Source: Leishmania panamensis
Lineage: Eukaryota > Euglenozoa > Kinetoplastea > Trypanosomatida > Trypanosomatidae
Reading direction: 5' to 3'
Assembly: GCF_000755165.1 (NCBI RefSeq)
Contig: NC_025855.1
Coordinates: forward strand, 62,001-126,000
Length of the DNA: 64,000 nucleotides
A program made the position numbers and the translations under genes. The stretch's first letter is position 1; the number at the start of each line of letters is the position of its first letter. This document shows, in pieces, positions 40,901 through 50,157 of this stretch. Below the pieces are notes generated by a model. It ran no database searches. It was given only the letters and a program-made list of their open reading frames with translations, and was not told the origin of the DNA.

Positions 40901-41989
40901 CGCCAGCATGGGCTGTCACGGGCGCAGCAGTGGCACGCCGCCCGCGCCGGCGGTGTTGCTGCTCGTTGCGAAGATCAGGTCCCCCTCAGCAATCCGTATA
41001 CCCAGGACGGAAGCTTCGCCGGCCATGGCTACAACACCACGCTGATGGCAGCCGCGAGGTATTTGTCGCCGCGCGACGTCCTGAGTTTGAATGCCTACGG
41101 GCACATGGCCTCCGGCGGCGCTTACGACTACTCAGACACCAACCAGCCTCTCTACACCGCTGGTGGGCTTATCGACCAGGTCCTGGCGTACCGAGAGGCG
41201 CTGATGCACGCTGCCGGCCGCGTTGTGCCAATGCCATCCAGCACCTACTCCAACGGGGCCCCGTACTGCTTGCCACTCTCGTCATCGTCAGCGCCATCGA
41301 GGCAGGTCGGCATGTCTGGCAACCACCCCTACGACCCGCAAGACCGCCAACCGCCTTCACCGGTGCCGCTGCCGGAGGTGACTTCGTGGGTGTACGGCGT
41401 CCCTGAGACGCACGCCTCATCACTTGTACAGCAGCAGATCATTAGCTCGCAGCAGCAGCAGGATACGCTTCTCTTCATGCCCCGCTACGACCGCTCCCTG
41501 CTGGCCGAGGTCGAGGGGCGGCAGCGCGCGCGTGTGCCACCAGCGGTGCCATCGGCACTGGTTCGCGGTCACGGCTTTCTGGCTGGTGCGGCTGCCGGTG
41601 CCTCCCCCTACACCACGCCCGCTGCCCTTGCTGCTCATCGATTACAGGCAATGCTGAGCGTATCCATGGGTAACCCGTCCATCGCCACAGCTGGACGCGG
41701 CACGGCGCTTCTGCCGACGCGAGGCTATACTCTGCACCCACGGCGGTGCGACAGCGTCGCGGCAGCACCACCACTTTCATCGGAGTCGCCTTCGACAAAG
41801 CAAGCTCTGGCCAGAGCCAACGCCGCAAGCGCCGGCGTCGACAGCACTGTGCCCTCTTCGCAGACCAGCCTAGGGGCAACGGGAGGAGGCGAAGTCAGGC
41901 AGCCGCACTGTGAGTCCTTCGCGTTTGACGGGAAGGACCCGAACCTCCTTGATAGGACTCTGGGACCCCAGGAGGACGGTCCCTCGTGA
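34937..41989 (+). CDS. Giant protein with possible split receiver-like fold and coiled coils
   Basis: A 2350-residue protein of no known family. Residues about 166-205 (ALVLSANPLSLSVMD...) and 325-410 (LPRLVLVDAF...LEMLLVLLLPN...AGYDLVLAHSMDNLL) together follow the strand-helix order of a CheY-type receiver, interrupted by about 110 residues of low complexity with an acidic run (EEEEEEEG). D331 sits where the phosphoacceptor would be; the acidic pair of strand 1 is replaced by SAN, and the usual Lys by His in AHS. Coiled coil follows at about 610-670 and in several later stretches (770-900, 1030-1080). The rest is Ser/Ala/Gly-rich with scattered helices and a Tyr/Gln/Pro-rich C-terminal 350 residues. 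GC3-rich throughout. Large size and coiled coils suggest a scaffold. Coding status is sure, function unknown. Confidence 0.85.
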   Translation: MLESRPPRGWAAPPSVTIANSNGASVDLNKVYSHPPCMGKTAAGNLLSLPASTSAGSRGAVCKGGMGSVAHGNGSAAARSPAPPSTTTFSANADTPIAETEAGAGTFSSTAAAATLDLPQSEEEVTNYVLYDGLPHVGPASRRAQQRQSEAYYRFQHRIHERTEAAHALVLSANPLSLSVMDSQLRLYRWRVTQAQTLTEATSILQDYVVETAKHGYRVRRRASPLRQSRYAHGRGRATLKQRAQEELERLGLKDTVQDSAGASADGTRMGRGAIAARRHPNDSGASDRHPDQEAEEEEEEGLDDAALKDDVESALPPPPPDTLPRLVLVDAFTHEDLGDIARHVRFVDQEYGLEMLLVLLLPNDAGMMTVSMQGAGFVVTPTHHITMEDAYAAGYDLVLAHSMDNLLVDFFTSEFVSSVGRWRNDVRSKAAVGNYMSLRSVLLGGLDMDALQRLAWDNRVDDAGVLEVLGAQSLSTQGGAQRYGEASRNLLQQQGGAEAEVGAKCSGSGASRCSRSGSVESDADLAQSQGEPILGVGVPRLRRRPTSVAHFGVRLPANQHALHEPILSFSTKRDVFASVMTQEVYPWYSHSRRRCHTSEVGDGAGGAEDDVDVSKHQQRLLQEALEKELGRLLAENESKQASIDAMQEEVERLHRTVAVLRRHHSGAPGAAGDGVNAKTLPERPDSGSTVHLSKQQQVYILKERLEMANDRIMTLLKGGRPSGAPTSPRRRGGRRFSGGSRRPGGGRAGITAQSPEQTSRSRTYSPLLINAIVREAEQMTALDSDANLSLTQLELHLQEMKAASNNAASKAAAGQKQRREREAADRVIRSLQLELKELQGRLDDTDFGNSQTAAESSDGLQARMAGRLQAALEVLEAQTLRIRHLEELRQMDQLLLSATLSQESAKGQKKGAGSNRSPTAGIVGASDNTDDGDRNSSSSADVDEVDALASRRGAARGHRAQRPRATSKKAAKPRFGVESVPAGKKGVAGSGAGAAASTYFTKGGANAVKVIDSDSTQREGMEEAVARRTEAAVQDAVTSLQRSHRQQLAALLQVCKTQLTRVALKLQKPSTSAYAALLQEELSRAEQDRHSAWMRLQFTLNGLGPDQYDATLANGALSSAAAATAPLGALTAMVTPGLDATDIAAAAGPLDGANAVPIGAVTDPQVRCVAASIAREYAAYGLRVAYMTSELQRVKQAMMTSQGHQPESAAAAMPVVADVSPEQLLSACQAAKTYVQATIEGCGSTQAYLEAVQAELVTEQQLRPWCDVKSQQLFSAAHTTPSPSCMVLVPSTLHLAASTSSAAGTQNHALDNAPPWIVSSSDDQVVLLADVDASMRDVADVYATLLRALTPKISGAVVCNSTPASGSEKRASKWRRRPVVSPTQSKATGPQQKAQRQSVATPADKSADDSPDELDSLLPLHQPAGPTMEAAMAMLPLHRDGVAGYQGQLNRLYTAEGAHSVAQRRLYEAILRAYQQHRIHPVHMAAVEYAVGLPLLDLRRSDGGIAKDRSSESLTSEGEVPVDLIFAQAGAAHAQHREVIALLELITPTTARGLLALTRELRQMQGLLDREDDEAVFAGALNGTGPPCTSPVFLSAVDAAVLGCVVDELRWRQWQHSVLPSKDSKDSSDPVPLSAAGAAPSELVTALMLARRHKSRGDSSSTPTEDGGPALEDARGIAHYMAFCAAPERAAGNARSKRRSSVQGSSGSQASEAEDLFHLTDVPLMPSNASGTSPLAAAGSDDSDVGLKVAHELAALFSKRHPQNADGGDDGAAAMLADIYLDDDEGRGAGKFGGDSNKEAMRSIRRELEYLQAVKQQRMWELMMRFELQKERSAGNDSSGSRPAKWGVAGEHSGDGGALLPSIDPDRLTFEVKSGSPAWYGMEAAKRVHNILRRRARPDQIIVGGGPHGGSVGIELSRRTAQPAPSTAGSSKTGNVGSGLPSPEDEGYARSSGEEEALYTLRPYASNQQPNRTDGRATPSIAPLPPLRQHGLSRAQQWHAARAGGVAARCEDQVPLSNPYTQDGSFAGHGYNTTLMAAARYLSPRDVLSLNAYGHMASGGAYDYSDTNQPLYTAGGLIDQVLAYREALMHAAGRVVPMPSSTYSNGAPYCLPLSSSSAPSRQVGMSGNHPYDPQDRQPPSPVPLPEVTSWVYGVPETHASSLVQQQIISSQQQQDTLLFMPRYDRSLLAEVEGRQRARVPPAVPSALVRGHGFLAGAAAGASPYTTPAALAAHRLQAMLSVSMGNPSIATAGRGTALLPTRGYTLHPRRCDSVAAAPPLSSESPSTKQALARANAASAGVDSTVPSSQTSLGATGGGEVRQPHCESFAFDGKDPNLLDRTLGPQEDGPS

Positions 41990-43316
41990 GCAAAGATGAA
42001 GGAAGGGGAAGAGGTTGCAGGCGCGAGGGAGAGCATAGGCGCGTATGTCTACATGTCTGCTTGTGTAGGTGCGTAGCGAAACCCTCCTCCTCCTTCTCCT
42101 TCTCCGCTCCGTCTCCCCTATTTGCCCCTTCGCCGCCGCCCATCATGCGTGTTTTGATGTACATCACTGAGACTACCATTGTGTGTGTGTGTGTCTCTCT
42201 CTCTCTTTTCCTTTCCAGCGCTTTTCTTGTCTTGAACCCCTTTCCCATTATCCTTCCACTCGCCTCTATGCCGCCCCTATCAGCCTGCAGACTGAGGCTC
42301 TGCCCTGTGCCTTGACTGTGATGTTTGGCTGCCGCTGCTAGGGGGGGCACGCGTAGTTGTTTGGTGGCTGTCACTCTGCCAGACCGCTGTCTGTATGTCT
42401 TTCCCCTATCCCCTGCCCCACTCTCTCTCTTTCCCCGTTTCACGCGTGCTTGCACATTACGCGTGTGTGTGTGTGTGTAATGGGGGGTGAGGGGGGAGAA
42501 GCGACGTTGAGATGTCACACGCACGCGGGGGGCAAGCCAATGTAGTTGTGGCACCGAGCACTCGAGCAAACAGCGTCAGTCCAACTAAAAAGGGTGTGTG
42601 TGGGGGGGGGGGGTGCAGGCCAGCAGCGATGCCACGAACAACGAAGGAGCGGTGGCGATAGAGGAGTAGGAGGAGGGGGGCGGTATGCCTTTCATCTGAT
42701 GGGTAAATGGAAGGAAAATCTGGTCTCACCCAAGCCTCTCCCCCTCCCCACCCACCATCACCACCACCACCACAGACACACACGTAATGTGCGGTCCGCT
42801 GTGGTGTTCTTCTTTTCCTTGATGCAGTGGTGTCCACGCACGCACCTGACAGCCCTGCGGCACACGTTGGCAGAGGCACGGAACGGGACGAAGAAGAAGC
42901 GGACGGGCTCTTCTTCACGCGCCCCCTGTTTCGTCGTCTTGGCCTCTCCTCTTCCTCTGACACCTTCGTCTCCTCCTCCTCCACCTCCTCGCTCTCCTCC
43001 ATGTTCTCCGCGTCCACGTCCCCCTCCGTCAACGCCGGCCCTCCCTACCACACTGTATGTACGAGCATGCGTGGGCATTGTGTGTGTGTGTGGGCTCTGT
43101 ATAAACGCCACGTGACGTCTTTCATCGACAAGAACAACAGTGACGCATACACAAGCAAACGCTACGAGTTCCCTCTTCCTCCCCCTCTTCCCCTTCCACC
43201 CACCCTTCTTCTTGGTTCCTTGTCTGTGAGCATTTTTCCTGTTTTGCACTCATTCCCCCCACCCCACCCCCTCAGTTTTACGGCTGTAGAAAGGGAAGCC
43301 CCCTCCCTCCCTTACA

Positions 43317-43317
<1 letters not shown>

Positions 43318-43347
<30 letters not shown>
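43318..43347. repeat. (AC)15 microsatellite
   Basis: Perfect AC run about 105 bases upstream of the IDH start codon. Confidence 0.95.
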
Positions 43348-43348
<1 letters not shown>

Positions 43349-43442
43349 AGCTGCCATCGGCTCTTCTTCTCCGTGACACCCCCGCCCACGCCCTCCGCAC
43401 TCGCCTTCTTGCAACCTTTTCCTTTCCTCGTTTGGTTTGGTT

Positions 43443-43444
43443 AG
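43443..43444 (+). promoter_or_regulatory. Probable spliced-leader acceptor AG for IDH
   Basis: The tract ccttttcctttcctcgtttg leads to ggtttggttAG, 7 bases before the ATG at 43452. It rules out the in-frame TTG at 43437 as a start and predicts a very short 5' UTR. Confidence 0.55.
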
Positions 43445-43451
43445 GGTCTAC

Positions 43452-44759
43452 ATGTTCCGTCGTGTTTCAGCTGCTTCGGCGAGCTCTCTCGTCGCCGTCC
43501 GCGCCTTCTCCAGCACTAATGTCTGCCTGGGCAAGCGCATCAAGGTCAAGAATGAGGTGGTAGACATGGACGGCGACGAGATGACGCGCATTATCTGGTC
43601 GCTCATCAAGGAAAAGCTGATCTTGCCCTACGTGGATGTCCCGATCAACTACTTCGACCTCAGCGTGACCCACCGTGACGCGACAAATGACAAGGTCACC
43701 GTCGACGCCGCCGAGGCGATCATGAAGTGCAACGTCGGCATCAAGTGCGCCACGATCACCCCGGATGAGTCTCGCGTGACGGAGTTCAACCTAAAGAAGA
43801 TGTGGAAGAGCCCGAATGGCACCATCCGCAACATCCTCGGCGGGACGGTGTTCCGTGAGCCGATCATCGTCTCCAACATCCCACGCATCGTAAAGCACTG
43901 GAAGGAGCCAATTGTGGTCGGCCGTCACGCCTTCGGTGATCAGTACAAGGCGACGGACACCATCTACAAGCCGGGTAAGCTGCAGCTTGTGCACACACCC
44001 GCTGACGGCAGCGCGCCAACGACGCTGGACGTCTACGACTTTAAGAGCGAGGGTGTGGGCATGGCCATGTACAACACGAAGAAGAGCATCGAAGGCTTCG
44101 CGAAGAGCTGCTTTCAGTATGCGCTGATGCGCAAGTACCCGCTGGTGCTGACGACGAAGAACACCATCCTGAAGAAGTACGACGGCGTGTTCCTGCAGAC
44201 CTTCCAGCGCATGTACGAGGAACAGTACAAGTCCGACTTCGAGAAGGCAGGCATCACATACAACCACCGGCTCATCGATGACCAAGTCGCGCAGATGATT
44301 AAGGGCGAGGGCGGCTTCGTGTGGGCGTGCAAGAACTATGACGGTGACGTGCAGAGCGACATCGTGGCACAGGGTTTCGGCTCGCTGGGCCTCATGACAT
44401 CCGTGCTCATGTGCCCGGATGGCAAGACGATCGAGGCAGAGGCCGCCCACGGCACGGTGACGCGTCACTACCGCCAGCATCAGCAGGGTAAGGAGACGAG
44501 CACAAACTCCATCGCCTCCATCTACGCCTGGACGCGCGGCCTCGCCCATCGTGGTAAGCTGGACGGCAACTGCGACCTTGTGAAGTTCTCGGATATGCTG
44601 GAGAAGGTCGTCATCAAGACGGTCGAAGATGGTCACATGACGAAGGACTTGGCCCTCTGTGTTCACGGCTCCAGCGGCGTTAAGCGCGAGCAGTACGAGA
44701 CGACCGAGGAGTTCCTCAATAGCGTCGATGCCGCTCTGAAGAAGGCGATGTGCGCGTAA
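43452..44759 (+). CDS. IDH: Isocitrate dehydrogenase [NADP], mitochondrial
   Basis: A 435-residue enzyme that oxidatively decarboxylates isocitrate to 2-oxoglutarate with NADP (EC 1.1.1.42). Residues 1-22 (MFRRVSAASASSLVAVRAFSS) form an Arg/Ser/Ala presequence typical of mitochondrial import. The core matches eukaryotic homodimeric NADP-IDH: MDGDEMTR near the start of the fold, ITPDE, the phosphate-binding SPNGTIRNILGGTVFREPI, the metal-binding LIDDQVAQ and KNYDGDVQSD aspartates, and the NADP-binding EAAHGTVTRHYR. There is no PTS1-like C-terminus (it ends AMCA), so glycosomal targeting is not predicted. The role is mitochondrial NADPH supply and redox defence. Length and motifs are complete. 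Confidence 0.97.
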   Translation: MFRRVSAASASSLVAVRAFSSTNVCLGKRIKVKNEVVDMDGDEMTRIIWSLIKEKLILPYVDVPINYFDLSVTHRDATNDKVTVDAAEAIMKCNVGIKCATITPDESRVTEFNLKKMWKSPNGTIRNILGGTVFREPIIVSNIPRIVKHWKEPIVVGRHAFGDQYKATDTIYKPGKLQLVHTPADGSAPTTLDVYDFKSEGVGMAMYNTKKSIEGFAKSCFQYALMRKYPLVLTTKNTILKKYDGVFLQTFQRMYEEQYKSDFEKAGITYNHRLIDDQVAQMIKGEGGFVWACKNYDGDVQSDIVAQGFGSLGLMTSVLMCPDGKTIEAEAAHGTVTRHYRQHQQGKETSTNSIASIYAWTRGLAHRGKLDGNCDLVKFSDMLEKVVIKTVEDGHMTKDLALCVHGSSGVKREQYETTEEFLNSVDAALKKAMCA

Positions 44760-45369
44760 CGAGACGACGTGGTAACGGCGAGAGCGGGAAGCAAAGGGCT
44801 CTGTGGGCGTTTGGAAGGACATGAGCGAGGGGGGGGCGGCGCCTTTTTTGCCAGTGCCGTGTTGCTCCGTTGTACGCGCCTTCACCTGTGTGCGTGCGTA
44901 TTTTTGTGATTTTCTATGCAATTCGTAAATACCAGAAGGGCCCCGCACCTCTTCTCGTCCCGCCTCTGCGCTTTATGTAGTGGGGCCCATGCGCCCATGT
45001 CTCCGGGCCTCGCTCTTCCGCGATTGCTCTCCTTCGGTGTCGCCGTCACGGCACCAGCGTCGCCACCACCATCTGTCTTTGGCGTTGGATCAACTTTCCC
45101 CGCTGCCCGCCCCCGGGCGCATCCTGAAGACAGACAGAGACAGAAGGACAGCGGCTGGAAAGAGCGAAGTGGAGACGAGGCAGCGAGAGGGAGACGAGAT
45201 GGGGATGCCTTCAAGCCGTAGACGACTCCACGTGCTGAGGTTGACGACAGAGTGTGGGCCTGCCGTCAACGTAGAGACCACCATCTTCCAAGGCCGCATC
45301 GAGCGAGTCTTGCGAAGACCACAGCGAACAACAGCGCAAGTGGCGGCGGTTAGGAGTTTTTTTTCCTTT

Positions 45370-47600
45370 TCGTTCTTTGTCTGATGTGTCGTAGTGCGGT
45401 TTGCTATGTGGATGTCATCTACACGGGGAAATTGGGCGCCTCCTGGCACGGCCATCTCGTCAAGGGAGGGAGGGGAGGGGGCGGCCAGAGCCCGTTATCA
45501 CCACTGCACTTCTTCCTTGTCATGCAAAATCACCGCGAGTAATGCGGAATCCAAAGACTCACCCACACGTTGCTGGACGTTTAGAGGCTGGCAAGTGGCA
45601 TCAATCGAGTACAGAATCGTCTTTTCAGGCATCAGGACAGGGCCGCGAAATGCAGTCTCACCATCCAACAAGCTCCCCCCACCCCCTGCTCTAACCTGCA
45701 TGACCTCTTGCGTCTGCCCCCTCCTTCAGTTGCACAGTATTGCAGCTACAGCACACCTCTCTCGCTCCGTGCAGCTTTTCCCCCTCTCTCCCCATCTCGT
45801 AGACGACATGCCGACTACATGAAAATAGGCTTGCTCATCTCGTTACCAGTCGTCACCCAGCAAAGACTACCGCCGCTCAAGCATGTCGGGGACCCGAGTC
45901 GATTACACACAAATGCAAGCGTCACCTCGCATCCCTTGAGCGTTAAAAGGCACGGATTACACCGCCGAAGAACTGAAGGCCAAAACGAAAGAAGATAGGC
46001 TCGGCCCCTCTCAGCGCTGAGGTAATCCGAAGCAAGCATGGGAAGCGCGACGCACCTCATGGAGGGGAGACGTATGCGCGAGCAAGGGCTACAAGTTTAC
46101 CCGTGGACGCAAGAGCCGATCAAGACTGAGGCACGTTGACAGGAAGGGAGCAGCAGCGCATCGAACTCCTGCAGCTCGCGAAGAGCTAAAGGAAAAGAAT
46201 TTCATGAGTCTCTCCCGGCAAGGTCATTTGACTCCCGTGACGGTGAGGCTGGGCTAGTGTGTGCTCTATTCAAATGACCTGAGCGATGCAAGCTACGCAC
46301 TGATGCACGTGATCCTCCACTCCAGCGCTGATGACGCCATCAAAGCGCATCATTGGCTTGCGGCCAGCCTCTGAGTCATGAAACACAGTGACTAACCGAG
46401 GTGAGCGAGTTACGGAACTACAGAACCCTCTTTTCCCCACAAGGCGACGCGCGCCCAACGCATCTCCTCTTACAGACTGAGGTGAAGGCGGCAAGCGGCG
46501 GCCTGGCGTACGGCGCGGAGAGTACTGTAGCAGGGCTTCATAAGAAACTGAAGGCCCATGCATTGCTTGGTGGCGGATACATTATTCCCATCCACGACGC
46601 CCAAGGTAGCCAAGCAGGTGTAGCGGGGGCGTGGACGTGATGGTGAGGCAGCTGAACGCTTTCACATCGGGCCTAGTTGGCGGTGTGAATCGACCGGTCA
46701 AGTGCTCTGAGGGCACACATGCGACAAAGCCAATCCACGCCACGGCTGCGGTGGGTGATTACTCCAGAGCGCTACGGTCACACGGGTCGTAACTGAGGTG
46801 GGGGGCGGCTGCCGAGGCGTATTCCGCGGAGGAGGCGCATGAGGAGCAGCACACTGAGCACCCTCCCCCCCCCTGCGAGGGGAGCAGCGCCAGCGGCTAC
46901 AACGCCTGCTAACCAAACGGAGGCAAAGATGGTCGTTAGGTGGCTCGGAGAGAGAGAGAGAGAGAGACGATGCCAGTGAAGGCCAATGGTAAGTGCTCAC
47001 AGGAGGTGGCGGGTCACACACAAAGCAGACGACAACTCACGAGTTGGATTGGTCTTCGCCAACACTACACGCCAACGCCACTCCATTGCAGGTGCGCCTG
47101 CGACTGTACACCAGGTCAGCACCTATGGAAAGAGACTACCACATATCCCTGCACGCGCGGCATTACTGCGTATGTTCGACTCAACCCCTGCCCGTCCTCG
47201 TCAGGCGGTACGCACGTTGTGCCCTTCTCGAGAATCGTGGCACAACTGCCTCTGGTCTTTCCCAGGTGCGTGGCATAGCTGCGCTTCAGCGATGACTGCG
47301 GGGGGTCTTCATGGGGGCCTCTGTATTGGCAGGCGCACTGGGCAACGCGATATGACAGCCCCATGCCGCACCATTCCGCTTGGGCCCGTTCGCCCACGAG
47401 GCCACCACATGGAAGTCTGAAGAGAGAGATTGCTCGTTATCAGACTCAGCGCCCTTCACGGCCTCAGTTGTACCAGACTGTGGCACTCAGGCTAGAACGC
47501 GCGGAAGTGCTGACTGAGGGGTTCTAGGCTGTAGTGCCACAGAAGAAGCGAGTGGGAGGAAAAGTGGCCAGAGACAAACTGTGCGCATACGCCGAAGAGT
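45370..47600. other. Atypical non-UTR-like segment, possible decayed element
   Basis: This 2.2-kb stretch lacks the C/T tracts and long GT/CA runs that mark the other spacers and has many short frames on both strands broken by stops (none over about 150 codons). I recognise no protein motif. Decayed retroposon or gene relic is the leading idea; unique structural DNA is the alternative. Boundaries are approximate. Confidence 0.35.
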
Positions 47601-49662
47601 GAGTCGCTCGGCGACGCTTGGCCAGCCGGGAGTATGCATCTCTTCTTTTCTCTCAGTCCTCCACGCTTAGTCGAGAGAAAAAGAATAGCGAAAATGAAAT
47701 CAGTCAGCGCTCAAGACGGGAATAAATGTGCTTTGCTCGGAGTCGGGGGAGAAGGGGGAAGGAAAGCTGTTCGTGTGGTGCGTGAAGGGGATAGCGCTCT
47801 CGCATTCATTCTAATCCCGGTACAGAGAGACGAAGAGGAGGCGAGAGGGAGAGGATCGATTACCTGCCAGGAGCCTTGTGCCTAGCTGAGGCCATGGCTT
47901 CTCTGCTGCAGTGCCATCAATCGTGTACGCCATGCGAGCATGTGCGTGCGCACTGACGTACACACTGTCGTTTGTATGGTGACGCGATAGTGCAGCGGCG
48001 CTTGGCGCGCACCATCCTCTTGCCACTTTCATCGCCTGCTCCCTTGCATCGTCATCATTTCCGTTCGACTCCCACACCACCTCAGCCACCGCCAACTCGC
48101 ACAGCTCCCTCCCCTCCCTCCATGTGCGCAACAGCGTGGACGACGCGACTTCCTTCGCCCTCTTCGACGCTTTGTACATTACTGCATTTGTGTGTGAGTA
48201 CGTACTCGTTCCCCTCTCAAGTTGGTGCTCCGTCGCGTTGCGGGCGGGTGTGTGTGTGTGTGTGTGTGCGTCGAAGCAATCGCGTCTTTACCCCCTTTTC
48301 ATTTGCCTCGTCCTGCGTGTCCTGGACGCGGGCGAGCACACACACACACACTCCCCCCCTTTCCTTTCCTTTCCGCTTTATCTTCAAAGCTCTCACGGGA
48401 CTGCCTTGCGGCATCACCTATCTCGTTAGTGCTTGGGTGCTCTCTCACTTACTGGCCTTCGCGTCATCGACGGTCACTTTGACTTTCTCCTCCCTCCTCC
48501 CCTCCCCTTCCCTCTCTCTCTGTGCTTGTAAGACGCTCCTGTGGGCCTGCTCGACCCCAGTCACCGTCGCCACCGTTTCTTTATCCCTCTGCCCCCTCCT
48601 CTTCGCTGCATCTTGACCGCTCTGTTGTCGCTCCGCCTCTCCCTTCTCTCGCTACTGCGGCCTACACACTCACTGCGCATCACACATGTACGCCCAGAGA
48701 CCTACACGCGGCCTGGACCATCTCTCTCCGTCTTGCCTTCACTTATTCTAACCTGCCCCCATCACACCCTCTCAACCTCCCCCTCCCCCAGCGGCTGTCG
48801 AGCCGTAACACTGCGAAAAATGTGGAGTGGGTGGAGGGAGGGGTGCGGCAGCGGTGGCGCGAATGTGGTGGTTTAATTAGGGCGGCATCAACTGTGAAAC
48901 ACAGCTGAACAGCGAGGAAGGGAGGCAGCGGAGGAGAGAAACTCTGCGGAGGAGATGCACTCACACATGGCACGAGAGGTGGAGTGGAGAGGGGGGAGGG
49001 CAACTCATTCGGAGTGACGACGAGGGGTCGAAGGGGCAGCGTGTTTACCGGACCACGATGTAGCTCCTTTCCCTATTTCACCGCCACGCGTACACACGCC
49101 GGCACCGTGTTATCGTGAAGGGGAATTGCCGTCGTTGTCGACAAAGGAGCTGCAATACGAAAAGGAAACAGAGTATGAGACCCTATCACGTGTAGCGGTG
49201 ATCACTGCTGCTGCTGCTGCTGGTGGTGAATGGGGGGACGCTGACAGAGAGCAGCGATGACCTGACTTGAGCGGCGATCCGTACACACTCGGGATAAACT
49301 ACCAATACTGCAATTGCCGCCCTTATTGGCGCTTTTTCGCTTGCCTGGGTTGTTACAGCTACACCTGTTGGAGTGATGAATGTGGTTATGGGCTGACCCC
49401 GCTTCTCTACGTCGTCGTCTCCCCTCCCCCTACCTCACTCTTCAAATCTTCTCCAAAGCTGAATTCACATCTTTAACCCTTCGCTGTTAGTCGCCTCCTA
49501 CTCGAACACACGCTGAACGTATCACATGAACACTCCCACCTGACTAGCGAAAAGCACGCACACAGAGAGCACCCACCGCTGCTGCTGGCAGCACCAAATC
49601 GCTTGGCGCGCTCCCCTTTCCCAACTCCTCATCGCTCCACCACCACCACCTTCCAGGGAACG

Positions 49663-49844
49663 TCTGAAAGAAAGAGAGGAAAGGCGCGAGCGGCACTGCG
49701 CACAGGCACAGGACCAGAGCTGAGCAATCTCGTTGGCTAGGAGATCCCTTAAACAGAGAGCGTGGCCCCGTTGCTGGCCTTTTCCAAAGCCTACGCGCGC
49801 GCGTGTGTGGGTGGGAGCTTCTGAAAGAAAGAGAGGAAAGGCGC
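49663..49844. repeat. 25-bp direct repeat pair
   Basis: A purine-rich 25-base word starting tctgaaagaaagagaggaaa occurs at 49663-49687 and again at 49820-49844, 157 bases apart, upstream of KKT4 and near its 5' end. Confidence 0.9.
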
Positions 49845-50157
49845 TACCGCCACTCTCTTCCTCGCCCAACCTCTCGAGCACGTCAGTGCCGACGCCGGCG
49901 GGGCGATCGTACACGAGAACCACCACCAGCACCACGATCGTCAGAGCAGCCGTGGTGCAGGCACCTCGCCTCTTTCCTTACTGACACGTAAGTACATACC
50001 TGCACCCTCAGATAAGAGCTTCTTCATAAAGCGCCACCACTTACCCGCCTCAGCACGCATAGATAGAACCTCAAGATACGTACAAGGAAGAGAAAACAAA
50101 CTAGAGAGAACGGTCATTAGCACCTACAGCGCCTTCCACTTCTTGTCAGTTGCAGCT

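Larger units (their letters stand above)
41990..43451. other. Spacer before isocitrate dehydrogenase
   Basis: No gene seen. TG runs lie near 42181 and 42463-42478, a G homopolymer at about 42602-42612, and an (AC)15 run at 43318-43347 just upstream of the IDH splice region. Confidence 0.65.
44760..50157. other. 5.4-kb spacer IDH-KKT4
   Basis: The longest gene-free stretch in the window. 44760-45370 looks like 3' UTR. About 45370-47600 has even base composition and few homopolymer or dinucleotide runs, unlike other spacers here, with no long frame. About 47950-48900 is typical pyrimidine-rich sequence with TG runs (48247-48269). A (CTG)n run lies at about 49205-49222, and a 25-bp direct repeat at 49663/49820. 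Confidence 0.6.

Noticed and set aside
43791..44948. 385-codon minus-strand frame opposite IDH
   Set aside because: It is the antisense of a complete, highly conserved IDH gene; GC-rich third positions keep the opposite frame open. No motif.
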